The notes beneath the pieces were generated by a model, which made no database searches, was not told where the DNA came from, and saw only the letters and a program-made list of their open reading frames with translations. Positions 39,481 to 60,297 of a stretch of 64,000 nt of DNA are shown here, one piece after another (positions within the stretch are counted from its first letter, which is position 1; each line of letters opens with the position of its first letter). Made by a program: the position numbers and the translations under genes. The stretch is from Setaria digitata (Eukaryota; Nematoda; Chromadorea; Rhabditida; Setariidae), in the NCBI GenBank assembly GCA_003640385.1, contig RCAB01000077.1:124001-188000 (forward strand), written 5' to 3'.

Positions 39481-42400
39481 TTATAAGAATAACCAGAAAA
39501 TAAGAACAGAGATGATTGTACTAAAAGCAGTTATCCAATAACTGTATGGTAAAATTGAGGTGCCACTCATCAAACTAGTGTCTAACCTTATATCGACATC
39601 ATGATTAATTAACACTGCTTTCATGTAAAACTTAGAAACATCTGTAATACGCACCTCAACCCAATTTCCTAAGAGACATCTTTTCGAAGATATTAGAAAG
39701 TGTTCGTAACATTTGTTATGCCCTACATAGTGTTTTTGATCAGTTGCCAGTTCACAAACAAGAACCTGATGCTTTTCACCGATTCGTCCTTTGTCATATC
39801 TTGAATAAGATCGGAAAAGAGCTGACATCTCTGCGGTTCGACGACGGGCCTAAAAAGAATATAAATATTTTTCTGAATTTGTCCAAAGAAATTGAATACC
39901 AGCACACTGCACACTTATGACATAAACAGCAATTTAGTTCAAGCAGCAGCGTGTAAATAATATCCACTTAAATTTATTAAAAAAATCTCGAAATAATAAT
40001 GACAAACTTGAATTTTATTTGGGCTGTCTATCAGCGAAGAAAAAGTTAAAAATCTAATCTGGAAAGAGAACCGCAACAAATAATTTAAATCTGTAGAACA
40101 AAATTAAAATAAATTCTAGAAGTTTACAGTATTCATTAATCTTCATGCTTAACTATCAGTACTAACTATCAGTAGTTCATATGAGTAAACCTTAGTCGGC
40201 AAATGAAACGCAGTCTATTCTTGGTTTGCTTCATACTTTCGAACTTACCCAACCGATACTTACTCTTCACTGCTAAGAGAGATCCAATAATGTTTGGAAA
40301 AATTCAAAGCATTTGCTGACTTTAGAAAATCCTTAAAGAATTACTTCAATGGTGTCGATCTTCTTCAAATTTGCCGCTGCAGTTCCTGTTCTCGGGTAAA
40401 ACTGATTAATAAACAATGAAGGAAAACGGTATTTGCGGACCAGTGCCATACTTTCTTCGAAGTCATCCTCCATTTCGGTTGGGTAGGCACAGATAAAATC
40501 TGTTGCAATATAGATATTGGGGACGCTGCAAAATGTTCTTTTTCCGCAATGAATTGTTTAAAAATTAATTACAAGGCATAAAAATTCAAAAGTAAATGCA
40601 GACTGATCCTTCTGCATCTATGAATAAAATAAATTATTCATAAATACTATACTGGTATCTGCTGCACCTTAATCAAGAGTTTAGCATACTTAATTTAGAA
40701 GGTTTTTCAAAGTTTTTCACTGCAAAAAATTCCATAGGGTGCAAAAAATAGGTCTGTTGATGGTTTGTTAAAAAATGACTTGTCTTTCAGAATTAAAATC
40801 TTGAATTCCCAGTACTACTAACTTTTCGATCATGTAATCAACAACTCGACAAAATTCATCACAAGTATATTCACGTTTCATATCCGACAATACAGCATTA
40901 CTTGCTGACTGAACAGGTATGTGAAGAAAGGAATATACCCTCGGGTGGTTTAAAACCTTCGAAATTTCCTGAAAATGACACCATTATTATACTTGATTAC
41001 ATCAACCTAATGTGCAAGTTTTGAATTTTAAGAAGAAAGGACCTTAATTTTCAATCATTATATACACAAGAAATGGCAAATGAACCTCAAGAAAATCAAG
41101 TATGTAAGGAGGATTTGTCATCCCTAGCCGTAACATGCATCCTTCGGGAATGATTTCTACTAGTGCATCTAATAGATCAGGCAAAACCTGGAACAAAATA
41201 TATTTAATAAGTAACATTAATGAACCTTACCTTTTACTAACAGAAAAACCTTTGACAAAAAGTGGGGGATAAAGATATTTTACTAAAACTAATTTTTTAT
41301 TTTTGTATCTCAATACATGAAAATCTTTTATCCTAGTATGCTTTTTTTGTCCTTCAGATAACAGCAGTGTGGAACCAGTGTCAAAAATCGAATGGCAAGC
41401 AAATGGCAAAAGGAAAGGTTAGTTTTCATCAATTACTAAAAAAAAAAAAAGCAAAAACAAAAAAAAAACAATTAAACAAAACACTTAACAAAATAAATCA
41501 TTAAGAAAACATTATCAGATGTTATATTATAATGATAAAATGTTATAAGATGGAATGAAAGGATGGACATATGCTATTCGCTTATATTCATTTTTTTTTT
41601 TTTTTTCAGTGCTTCGAAGGAGGGCAAGAAGATCATCTTACTATAAATGCATCTTCCAGAGAATAAAAAAAAGAAACATAAAACATAATATTTCTATAAA
41701 TTTTCGATTGTATGGAAGATTGTGCACTTGAAAATGATTGAAAAGCATACCATATCAAAGTCACGACCCCACGCACCGAGATCCTCGGATGTTAGCCAGA
41801 GTTCTTTACAGTCATCAGCAAATGCATTTCGTGCTCGTTCTAACAAATTATCAAGTGGTAAACTAATCAGATTTCCACGAGCCGATTTTGTTTTGCAGTA
41901 TGTGCAATGATTCAAACATCCACTGCTGATTGGAAGGATCTGGAAATTTCATTCATTTTTTGCTTGTAGAAACTCTACAACTCATGTAAAACTGCTTGGA
42001 AAAAATGAAATGGTATGATTAATTTCATTGAATTTCTCGATAAAAAATGCAATTTTTGAATGCTGCTATGCTGTATGAATATTACATGATTCTACAAACT
42101 ACAGGTACTGCAGTAGAACCAGTAGAGCTAAACTTAAACCTTACAATTTAATGCACTGGAAAACCATTTCACATTTTTAAAAAAGTCAAATATTCTCCCG
42201 AACTTTAAATTTAATGGTAAATATCTGTTCATCTATTCATGCAAAATTATATCGCTAACTAAATTTAGTGGTAAATATCTGTTCATCTACTTATGCAAAA
42301 TTATATCGCTAACTTCTATAAATTTATTTTTTCGTATCTTCGGAAGCAGCACATTCAAATTTGGTTTCTTTCGCGATAGAAATCGAACACAATTTCCTTT

Positions 42401-43365
42401 CAGTGTTTCTTCTACTGCTTGAACTACATACTCAATCTGCTTAACTCCAACTATTGTGATTCCTTCCAAAAATCGCAAACTTGGTTCAGCCTTAAAAGTA
42501 ATAGATACCATATGCTGCATGTATGAGACATCCAGAAAAAATCATAATTATTAAAATCTATGAGCAAGGTGCTGAAATTTTCAAATGGTCACCTCAAGTT
42601 TCAAGCAAAATATAAATTAGTCTCTCACCACATTCCTTAATTTTCATTTTTATACTTTGGTAGGAGAGAGAAATGACCGGGCAATTGCTTCCTTTCAAAT
42701 ATTACCTGAGAAACACACCCAGCGATAACAACAAACTTGTTTAGTTTTCGAGCTTCCCTAATCATATTTTCAAGTTGAGTTTCAGATGGTGTCTTTACAG
42801 TGCAGCTGTTTAATATCCACAGAGAAGCATCATCCTAAAAAATTTCGTGAAATTATTTTCACAGTAAACAAAGAAATTAACAAAATATCAATTAAAAGAT
42901 AATTCGTTTAGTATAATAAGCATGAACAACTATATAATTTGTACTAACCTTTTTGTTGGTTAGCTGATGACCTGCAGCTGAGAGCAGGCCTGCCATTTGT
43001 TCGGAATCGCTGGTGTTATGTGTACAACCCCATGTTCTTATATAGATTTTCTGCGTTCCTAGAATATGACTGATATAATATTTGAAATGGTACTCTTCAA
43101 AATTAACTGATAAAATTCTTCAACAATGTCGGTCTCGACTTATTTAAAATATCCAAATTCAAAGCACTATTTTATTCTGTTACTTATATGAAATTACGAA
43201 GAATCGAAATTTGTGGTAAGCGAAAGAGTAAGTATACATACCAGGTACAAAACTATCCCCATAAAACACTTCACCATTTCCTTTCAATCTTTTTCTGACG
43301 ACCACGTGATGCTGTTTCGAATTAACGGCTGTAGGCAGACGAATGACATCTTCTATATCCTCCAT
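39481..43365 (-). CDS. CDKAL1: CDKAL1, tRNA-t6A37 methylthiotransferase (radical SAM)
   Basis: Nine exons: 43365-43242, 43058-42949, 42834-42706, 42490-42314, 41939-41751, 41187-41086, 40968-40823, 40525-40345, 39849-39481; 508 aa, in phase. CDKAL1 adds a methylthio group to t6A37 of tRNA-Lys(UUU). The N-terminal UPF0004 domain has its three cluster cysteines (Cys53 in RTWGC, Cys89 in LNSC, Cys118 in IAGC). The radical-SAM cluster C-x3-C-x2-C is Cys188/192/195 in [44 protein letters not shown] and [12 protein letters not shown] follow, then a TRAM region ([10 protein letters not shown]). The last about 20 residues are a hydrophobic tail anchor, as in animal ER-bound CDKAL1. TTTTTTCAG about 30 bases before the ATG is a possible trans-splice site. 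Confidence 0.96.
42206..42313. repeat. 54-bp tandem duplication at the 5' end of a CDKAL1 intron
   Basis: Copies 42206-42259 and 42260-42313 differ at three positions. On the coding (minus) strand the exon-proximal copy begins exactly with the GT of the exon 4 donor (the base after 42314), and the second copy begins with an identical GTTAGCG. Confidence 0.92.
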
Positions 43366-45035
43366 AATTGGATTATTGTAAGTACCCAGAAGTCCTGAAA
43401 AAACTTATAAAATTTTCATACAAAACGCCCTTTCCATGGGCAAAAAACGGAAAATTTGCGCATTCCTGGAGCAATATATATATATATATACCGGATAAAA
43501 AGCAATACTTGTCGCCTCTCCTTCTAACAACCTTCTAATTTTTTTTTTTCATTTCTAATGAAAAGTCGCATTGGTAGGGAATACCACAGAGAACTCATGC
43601 CATCTCTGGAATTTATCAAGGATGTTTGAAACAGTTAAAAATACCGCTCACCGATAATTACGATACCGTATTTGCCGAATAATATAGGAATGCAATGCCT
43701 TGTCTTTTTTCAGGAAGATAATGAGTACTTTTTCTTCCTGAACGGTATAATAGCGAAGCTCTGTATGATGAAGAAACAAAATGATTTTTAACGCCCTCAA
43801 AGTCGAAGTTTTTTGAGGTATTTATTCTACTTCAATGATCATCCTATAATAACTGAAAAACAAAAACAAAAAAAAAAAAAAAAAAATGGACCAATGTAAT
43901 AACTCGACTAGATTAACCGGAAAATTCGAGGGATATGATAAAACACAGGACAGCTGGAACACCAATAAGAATTTTTTCAATGCACTAAATATTTCTGATA
44001 GCACTCTTGTTACAAAAATCTTAACGATCCTCAGGCACCCAAGCACAAGATATTACTGGAGATCATTATTGATATTCGTCCCACAAATCAACAAACTTCC
44101 TTATCAAAAAATAATACAGTCTACCTTATCAGCAATTAGAATAATTATCAACAACAGTATTTAAAAACATAAAAGCATCCTCAAATTTGAGAATAAAATT
44201 TAACCAATATAAAAAGAAATCACCGCACTAATGCATTATACAAGGTCACTGGCAGAAGGAAAAAAAAGATAATTTGAAATTACAAAAAAGTGCTTAAAAA
44301 TTATGAAAAATACATAGCAAAAACCAACAAAGTCTAGCTACAAGGTAAACTGAATGAAATTGTTTGACAAATAACACCTAAATCTGTTTCTGGAACGAAT
44401 AAGCAGCTATCACAAAACTGATAATGCACTGAATAGTCAGACAGTAGAAGGACCATAGAAGTTACATTATTAGTACACCAGCAATGAATGACATCCTTGA
44501 CAAATGATAAATGGCATCATATCAACATAATATGGACTTAATATCTTATCAAAGAGTTGATAAGTTTATTTGCATCGATGAGCAAATTAACTGATAGGCA
44601 ACTAGACGAACAAAATGTAAAAACAGATAGTCCACAGAAAGGTACCATTTATGGGTAACTTCTTATTTTACTTTTTAATGATTTAAATAAAACGCACATA
44701 AATGGTATGAATTACAAAGTAAAATTCAAATTAAAATCCGGGTCGTCTGATTTTTTTAAAAGGTTTCATCTGAAGTCCCGTCTCAGTGAGCAACAATGAC
44801 TAGAAATTCCACTGAAGGTTACCGGTTAAAAAAAAGGAAAAGATGATCAACATCGCAAAAATCCTTCTTGAAAGTTAACATGGAACTGTACTCTTCATGT
44901 AGTCAAGTTACTAGAAAAAGAAAAAAACAAAGTTCTCATTAAATTGGTGCTTTAGCAAATTCCAAAAAGTTTATAAAGCATTAAGACTTTCTTCTATGCT
45001 TCCTTCGCTTGTAGGAAGACAATAGAGTTTAAAAT
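43366..45035. other. Intergenic between ARHGAP39 and CDKAL1
   Basis: About 1.7 kb including a short (TA) run near 43474-43490 and an A-tract near 43869-43885. A plus-strand frame at 43886-44164 encodes 92 residues but starts immediately after the A-tract and resembles nothing I know. It should hold the ARHGAP39 3' UTR and CDKAL1 promoter. Confidence 0.45.
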
Positions 45036-53263
<8,228 letters not shown>

Positions 53264-56200
53264 ATGACGAGCATTTCGGCAGTCCCTGGGGTAGAAGATG
53301 AAGCACCTGAGGCTAACACTGTTGCTGTGGGTACTACTACTGCTACTACTAATATTACTACTGTTCTTACTACTAGTACTACTATCACTAGTACGGATAC
53401 TCCTGTCATGGAGGAACAAAAGAGAGGTACTGCTGAAAGTTCAGTCCCTTCATGGGTGAAGCCAGAGAATGCAGAAAGCAGGTCCGTTGTCGAGGAGTTG
53501 TCGTCAGTAGGATCCGAAGAGAAAGCAGGTTTGCTCCAGTCTTCTAAAACTGATTCTGTTACGGGGAATAGTGGTGCTACAGATAATGCAAATGTGGAAC
53601 AGCATGAAAGTAGTACTGTCTTGTCTAGTACTAAAACTACAGGTAACGTTGCTACTGTTGGAGCGAGTGAAGTTACCCAATCGCAGAGTTCCACCGACAA
53701 CTTTGGCCAAAATAAAGTGGAATTAAATATGTCCGATTCGGCTAAGTTTAATATTATATCCGATCAGAATGTTAGAAATGAAGAAGTGACACCTGCTGGT
53801 GCTGCTACTTCTGAAACTTTAGTTAGTCCCGCTGCTGCTACTATATTATTACCTGATGCTTCTTCTCCACCGTCAGATGAGGAAAAAGAAAATCATTCAA
53901 AAAATGAAGGAGTCAGCGAGATCAATGAGGATACAATAATAGGTAGAAATGGTCCTGAGGGAGGTCGTAAAACGAGGGAGGAATCCCCTTTATTAGATGA
54001 TAAGGAAACAAGCAGCGATGAAACAGATCACTTTGTGGACGCGAAGTCGTCGGCTCAAATGTATGGTGCTTCTGGGGATGATCCCGCAGAAATTAGCGGA
54101 GAAACAAAGGAACAGACGGAAGAGATTCGTGATGAAGAAGGATATGAATATGACGAAGAGGTTGATTTACATTCCAAAATCTTTCCCTCGACATCTTGTA
54201 TCGTTTTATATAAGAGCAATACGTCATATGTTAAAAGTCTCAGTTCATTTAGTAATTTAAGTAATGTTGTCTTAAATTGTATTTCAAATGCTTCTAAATC
54301 GCTGACAGTTCTTTGGAAAGTTATGACTACCACAACAAGTAGTAGTCGAGATTGTAGACTTTTTTTTAAGGACTTTGAAAATGCCTTTTAAATTATTTAG
54401 GAACAAGAAGCAGAACCGGATGATGACGAAGTGGAAGGTAATCCAGCATTCATACCAAAATCTGGACGTTATTATATGCATGATTCGAGGAATACTGATG
54501 AAGAGCGTGCGCCAGAACCGTCTTCACATTCTCGAGCAGATGGGAAGTGGAAGCATGATCGTTTTGATGAGCGTTCACAAAGACCGAAAACTAAACGGGA
54601 ATTAATGAATAGATATGGTTATGATATACGTAGTGAAGTAAGCTCTGACTCCTTTATTAGAGGTGCAGTATAATAGAATAGACGGTGATTTCAAGAGCGA
54701 AAATAACTTTATTTTCTGGGCAATATTTTTTGGAGAAAGCTACTTCAATTTTTTTTTTTCTTTTCTTTGTTTTCCAACAGAAGTGTGCGTAAACAGACTG
54801 TATACCCAGGGTAAAAGCAGTGGTGGTGCTAACATGAATACTGTGGCACCGCATTCTACTCAAAATCGTGGGGCACTTCGAGGTGGCAGCAATAGAAGTG
54901 TAAGTCGAGGTATACATTCAAATCGAACACTATCACATTATCAGCATCAGCCTGATGATAGGTAACTTCAGATTGGTTATATTTTGTTTAAAATAGGGAA
55001 AATTTAGGTTCCGACTCTTTAACTGTACGAATTACTTCTAAAACGAATTAGTTTTTCTAAATGGAAGGCCAGATTTTCGGAAAATTTTTGAACCGAAACT
55101 CTTTCAACACAATATTTTAAACAGAGCTCATCCCACACATTTTACTCCTAACTAAATGTTTTTTGGCGTTTGTGCATAGCATTTTTAGGAATTTTATTGA
55201 TAACCTGATTACAGACGTGAATATAGGAGACCAACGCAGAACGGTGGTGCAGGAAAGCTACCGAATCGAAGTGGTCGAAGAGGTGAACATCATCCAGGTA
55301 TGAACCATCAGCGTGATCAGCATGGATCAAAAGTTTTCAAAACTTCACCCGCAAATACCCGAAGAGGTAAATTTCCACTTTTTGATTTCTGTGGTAGCTT
55401 TCACTGAATTGAAAATCAGTTGGTCCACCTCAGTACATGTAATTAAGTTAACTTAACGTCTCCCAGTTATTGAAGACTTCGAAGCAGTGGGAGGAATGTC
55501 ATATCCCCTCCATTCAGAGTTGCTCGCCAAAGAACTTAACATCTTTCTAAAAAATACATCGTCTTCTGATGTGGTTGTAATCAGTGGGATTTCTTTACTT
55601 TTCCTCTAATTTCTCCCTTTCGACCTTTTTTGTTCAATATATCCCCAGTGGGTCAATACTTACCACTTGAAATAATAATCATAATTTATACCAGCACAAC
55701 AGTTACACGTTCGTTGGAAACATGAGAAAATATCAACACAATAGTCAAAGGAAGTTACTAAAAAGAACGCATAGAAAACAATTTTTTAACAAAACTAAAT
55801 TTTAGGGGAAAAAAAAACTCCACCGAACACAGAGAAAATATTATATATTTTCAAAATTATACATGCATGTTCCGCTAAAGCAGACCGTCAAATCTCATAT
55901 GAAGTCTGACAACAAAAGAAATTTCTGAACTTCTTGAGCGGTTGAAAACTTAGGTTGAATTGCCGCCCAACCCATGGACTTTATATACTGTCAGATAGTT
56001 CGAGCAACTGACAGTTGAATGAGAGTTGCCGAAGCTGAAAGAACGCGTAACTTGGCTGGACGGCAAAGTAACCAAGAGTAATTAATCGTTATGCAAAGCA
56101 GGATCTGGAAGCATGGGTTTGCTGTATTTACAAAAGCTTGAACGAAGGCTCAGAAAAGAATAGAGTTAAAATATGAATGAGTTATATTTCAGAACTTTGA

Positions 56201-56847
56201 ATTTCAATACGATATTAAAGAGAAAAAGGATAAACAAAATAAACACACTATACACAATGCACAATTTCTCATTTAAAACGATATGTCTTTTGACAAAAGA
56301 AAAAAAAAATGCTCACAAAATACAGTTATGAGGAAAAAAAAACGATTCAGTTGCAGGTGCTATAAGTCGTACAGATGGTCACCGATCTTATGATCGAAGT
56401 GGTGATGAGCATGTGCGTGACAACCGACAAAGTGGTGGAGGAAACAGAGGACGAGGAGGTTGTAGCGGCGACGTATCAACCGTACATAGTAGGGGTGGTG
56501 GTGCACATACCGGTGGAAAACGCTATTCAACTCAGCGCTTGGCCGCAAACTACGCACCCAATGTACAACAACCGCCACCGCAACCACCTCCACCACTTCA
56601 ACCAACAGCGGGTCCTATACCAATTCCACCACCTGATTGGCGCCCACAAACCTATCAGGGCCCACCACCCCCATCCAATGTGCCACCACCACCTATTGCG
56701 ATACCAGCACCAGTACCTAATTTCCGCTCCAGTGATATCGTCTATTTTGATCCACAACCCCAGCAACTGTATCGTAATCCTATCCCACCAAGAACTAAAA
56801 AGCGACTGGAAATCGTGCCACCATATCAGGCGAAGAATTCGAACTAA
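53264..56847 (+). CDS. CASC3: CASC3/Barentsz (MLN51), exon-junction-complex core factor
   Basis: Exons 53264-54160, 54401-54662, 54781-54961, 55215-55366 and 56357-56847 give 660 aa, in phase. CASC3 binds EIF4A3 in the exon junction complex and acts in mRNA localisation, translation and nonsense-mediated decay. The SELOR domain begins near residue 300: DDDEVEGNPAFIPKSGRYY, DGKWKHDRFDE, then KTKRELMNRYGYDIRSE. Before it is a 300-residue Ser/Thr/Glu-rich region with a Thr-rich stretch. After it come Arg/Gly repeats, the GGKRYSTQR motif shared with human CASC3 (AKRYSSQR), and a Pro-rich tail. The exon 2 end at 54662 (GTGCAG donor) is chosen because exon 3 then stays open; the stronger GTAAGC at 54638 gives a stop in the next exon unless exon 3 is skipped. 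Confidence 0.9.
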
Positions 56848-57140
56848 ATTTTAAGCAATAAAATTTTTGAAATATGGAAGGAAAAAATATAACGGCCAAG
56901 CCTAAGCCTCATTTTCGTTGCTCAGGAACACATTTTGTTGAAAACCTCTACTAGAATTTCATTTGATATACTTTTCCTTTCAAATTAATTTCTGTTACCT
57001 AATATTAACACTGTACAAAAGCTACTATCCCATTCATAGTGATTTTTGGAACTTTTGAGACATTATTTTATCGAAGTTACCACAGCCAAATAAAGAGATT
57101 ATCAAAAGACGGAAAGAATACTACCTATTAGCTGATTCCT
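56848..57140. other. Short convergent spacer between CASC3 and HSF-1
   Basis: Only 293 bases separate the two stop codons. AATAAA at 56857-56862 (plus) lies 10 bases after the CASC3 stop, so its 3' UTR may be very short or overlap the HSF-1 3' UTR. Confidence 0.6.
56857..56862 (+). terminator. Candidate CASC3 poly(A) signal
   Basis: An exact AATAAA ten bases after the stop codon. It is unusually close, giving a predicted 3' UTR of a few dozen bases if used. Confidence 0.45.
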
Positions 57141-60100
57141 TCAGATATTACTACGGGATGGGCTGGAGAGTGGTGTAAGCAAATCAGGAGTGGTTGGTAC
57201 TTCGTCCAGTGCTAACATCGGATCACCACCTTCGAGCATAAGAGGTTGTCGTTCAACTGATTCATCATCTACTTCATCGGTCATTATAGTGTCCCAGCAG
57301 TTTCCAAGAAGATCACGGCAACTGTCGATAGCTTGCTCCTGTCCGCTCAAATATTCAGCTAACTCTTCTGATATTTGTCTGTCCAAAGACGGCGACAACG
57401 AGATCGGATTGAGTGACATGGGGGGATTAGTTGGGACTTGAGATGTATTAGCAGAAGCGGGTTGCAAATGAGAGGCAGCCAGGACGGGGACTACTGCTGC
57501 TGGTGTAGCGAGACCCACAATGGTACCATTCTCCGGTTCATCGGTAACATCCGCAATAATTGGGCCCTGATTACAGCGTGGATTAAATATATCGGAATTT
57601 TGTTTCGTGTGGCCATTGGCATTATCAGAGATTTCACGATGCAATCTGTCAATGATTTCAGCAAGATTACTTGGTTGCTGCCCGGGTTGAGTGGAGGTAC
57701 CGGCCATTCGTGCACGCTTCGCACCGATCTGCAATTTCCCTAATTAGAGAAAAGGCATACGAAATCCATCTAGAACCATTATTTCTTTTTTTTTTTTTCT
57801 GGTTATTTATAGGCCTCCAACTTAATATTCCAACAATTCAGATCAACTCCAAATGTGGAAGGTTGTTTGTTTCTCGTTAATGCTGATATTAATATATCAC
57901 ATGACTATTTCACTCCAAAATATGCTGAATATACTTAACATAAGCCACTACCAATCATTGCAACCGCATTAGGAACAGTGTCAGCTCATCTGTTTCAGCA
58001 GTTCCAGAGAAAACGGAAAGAGGGCATGTTGAGGTCCTACAGTTCATCCTAATTTGCACCGAGATTAAATAAAAATACTTCGTCAATTGCCAGTAATTGC
58101 CGCTTTCCAAGACGTTTTTGGGAAGGTTGAACGAGTGCCACCAAAAACTGGACGAGTTTGTTAACAACATGTTGTTGCTTGACATGTTGATTTCGAAGAT
58201 GTGATACTTGCTGCCACATCGCCTCATTTTCCCTAAGAAATGTATTTTAACTTGCGCCAACCTTATTTTTTAAGCTGTGGTAAATGGGTATAAAACAATC
58301 AGAAGAAAGTCTTCAGGTAAAAAGTTTGCGTTCTACACCTAGTTAACACCAACAGAAAAATGAACGGTTGAATTTAATGATTATCAATAATTATGACGAA
58401 ACGAATCAACAAAAACTTGAAATCTTTCATGAACGTATTCAGTTATTTCCAGAAACGAAGGAAAAAAAAAAACGAACCTTGAACTTCCTCAAAAAAACTC
58501 CACCGGATATCCACCCCTTAGTTCTCCAAAAGGCTTTTAAGCATAAAGAAAATTTCAGATCGGAGTTTCTGTAGATTAAAAAAAAAAAAATCAAATGTAG
58601 CCCACTTGCGGCTGTGTAATTTGTCTTCATACTCCTTCCTCTAACAGTCACTTCAACCTGACGATAACAACAAAAAGAAGAATAAGCTTGGAACATACTT
58701 CACAAGATGCGCCATTTTATTTTCCATCGTTCGCTGCTTTTCCCGCAGTTGTCGTATCTCATCTACAAGAACACTTATTTCTTTTGGGGCCATAGCCACT
58801 GAAGTATTTTCGTTGTTTCGATTACCCGGAGTTTTGCGCTTAATGTTGACCAGCAATTCCGGATGATGCTGAATAAAATTTGGATGGGAAAATTCCAAGT
58901 GATCCTGATCACTTTCCGACCTTGCCAAACTTGATTTTTCGATTGGTGTCATTTTACGGAAACCATCTGGAAAACAACTGGAAATCAATACTTGACAAGA
59001 ACCAGTAAAGATGAATTTAGATTAAATAATTGCATAGTGTAAGATGTAACGCTGAAACATTGCAAAACATTTACAAGCAAGTCAGGATATTACTATTTGT
59101 CCCAATTGATGGGGGAAAAGAGCTAAAGAAAAAAATTGAATGAAATAATGTGGACGTAGCACATATTTTTAACATAATCCACATCAGACACTTTCTCTCA
59201 TGTACTTTAGTTATAAAAAATAAAAGTTAACGTTAAACAATCAATAGTAAGTTCCTAGCTTGCACCAAAGCTAGTTCTAAACTTCACTTGTTCATAGAGA
59301 ATAAGTACTGAGGAATTTTCCTGTTGTATTATAAATATATTACAGTTAATTTTCAAACTCAACTGCGTATTTTTCTTCGAGCTAGAAGATCGGTTACTCA
59401 ATCTGCGATAGATAATCATATTGAATGCAACTGGTTATTTGATGAAGAAGCTAAGACTTCTACCTACTAAAAATTATGAAAAACAAAATAAATAATGTTT
59501 GAATTATCAAAATGAACGCTTACACATGTTAAGCTGACGTATAAGGCTGTTCAAATTATTGTGTTTGAAAAACTGCGGCAAGACAACTCGGCAAAACAAA
59601 TGTGGATCCAGAACATGGAAACTGTATCCGCTCTAAAAAAAAAATAAAGTGTTTTAGCAGAGCAGGATGGTTCAAAACATATTTTTCACGTCACTCACTT
59701 AATCATTGTCTCATTGTCTATAAATTTCTTCAGCGATAAAAATCGTCAAGTTTGCAATAATTCCAAATCGTTAGGGGAAAAAAAGGTCATAAAAACGTCA
59801 TAATTTTCAAACATTACCTGCCAAACTGAATTAGGACGAACGCAGACTTCTTCAATCTTGAAACAGAAAACTCAGTCTTTTTCCCTTTCACTTAGGTTTA
59901 CCCTTTTACTATTCCCTTAAATGAATACAAAACTGATATTAGTCGAATCTGGCTCCTATTAATTCAAAAATCAAACCTTATCCCAGCAAATGATGTTCTG
60001 GAATTCCGGATCTTCTAGGATATTCCACATTTTCACAAGAAACATCGGTACCTTCTCCTCATCTCGATACTGCTGCAGTATATGCACGGGAAGGGTAGTT

Positions 60101-60297
60101 ACTGGCGGACATTCTTGTCTAGGCACTTCGTTACACTCTTGGCGGTGGACCTCTGTTAGCAATTTAGGTGGACGAACAAGTACCGATCCGGATAGAATTG
60201 ATGACAATGATGCCGATGGTGACTCCGCTGGTACATGTTCTCTGATAAGGATCGTACTCGGCTGGATATCATCATGTCGGACTTCCTTTCTATCCAT
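57141..60297 (-). CDS. hsf-1: Heat-shock transcription factor HSF-1
   Basis: Exons 60297-59977, 59632-59524, 58966-58699, 58232-58079 and 57728-57141 give 479 aa, in phase. The winged-helix DNA-binding domain starts at about residue 83: [46 protein letters not shown]. The trimerising HR-A/B heptads follow ([23 protein letters not shown]...[13 protein letters not shown]). A C-terminal [14 protein letters not shown] region resembles HR-C, which restrains trimerisation, and the acidic/hydrophobic end with [13 protein letters not shown] may be the activation region. The 82-residue extension before the DNA-binding domain is longer than in vertebrate HSF1 and recalls the long N-terminus of C. elegans HSF-1. 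The start is the ATG after ATTTCAG (about 30 bases upstream). HSF-1 activates chaperone genes through nGAAn repeats. Confidence 0.95.

Noticed and set aside
58368..58574. Plus-strand frame inside an HSF-1 intron
   Set aside because: Lies antisense between well-supported HSF-1 exons and has no features of its own.
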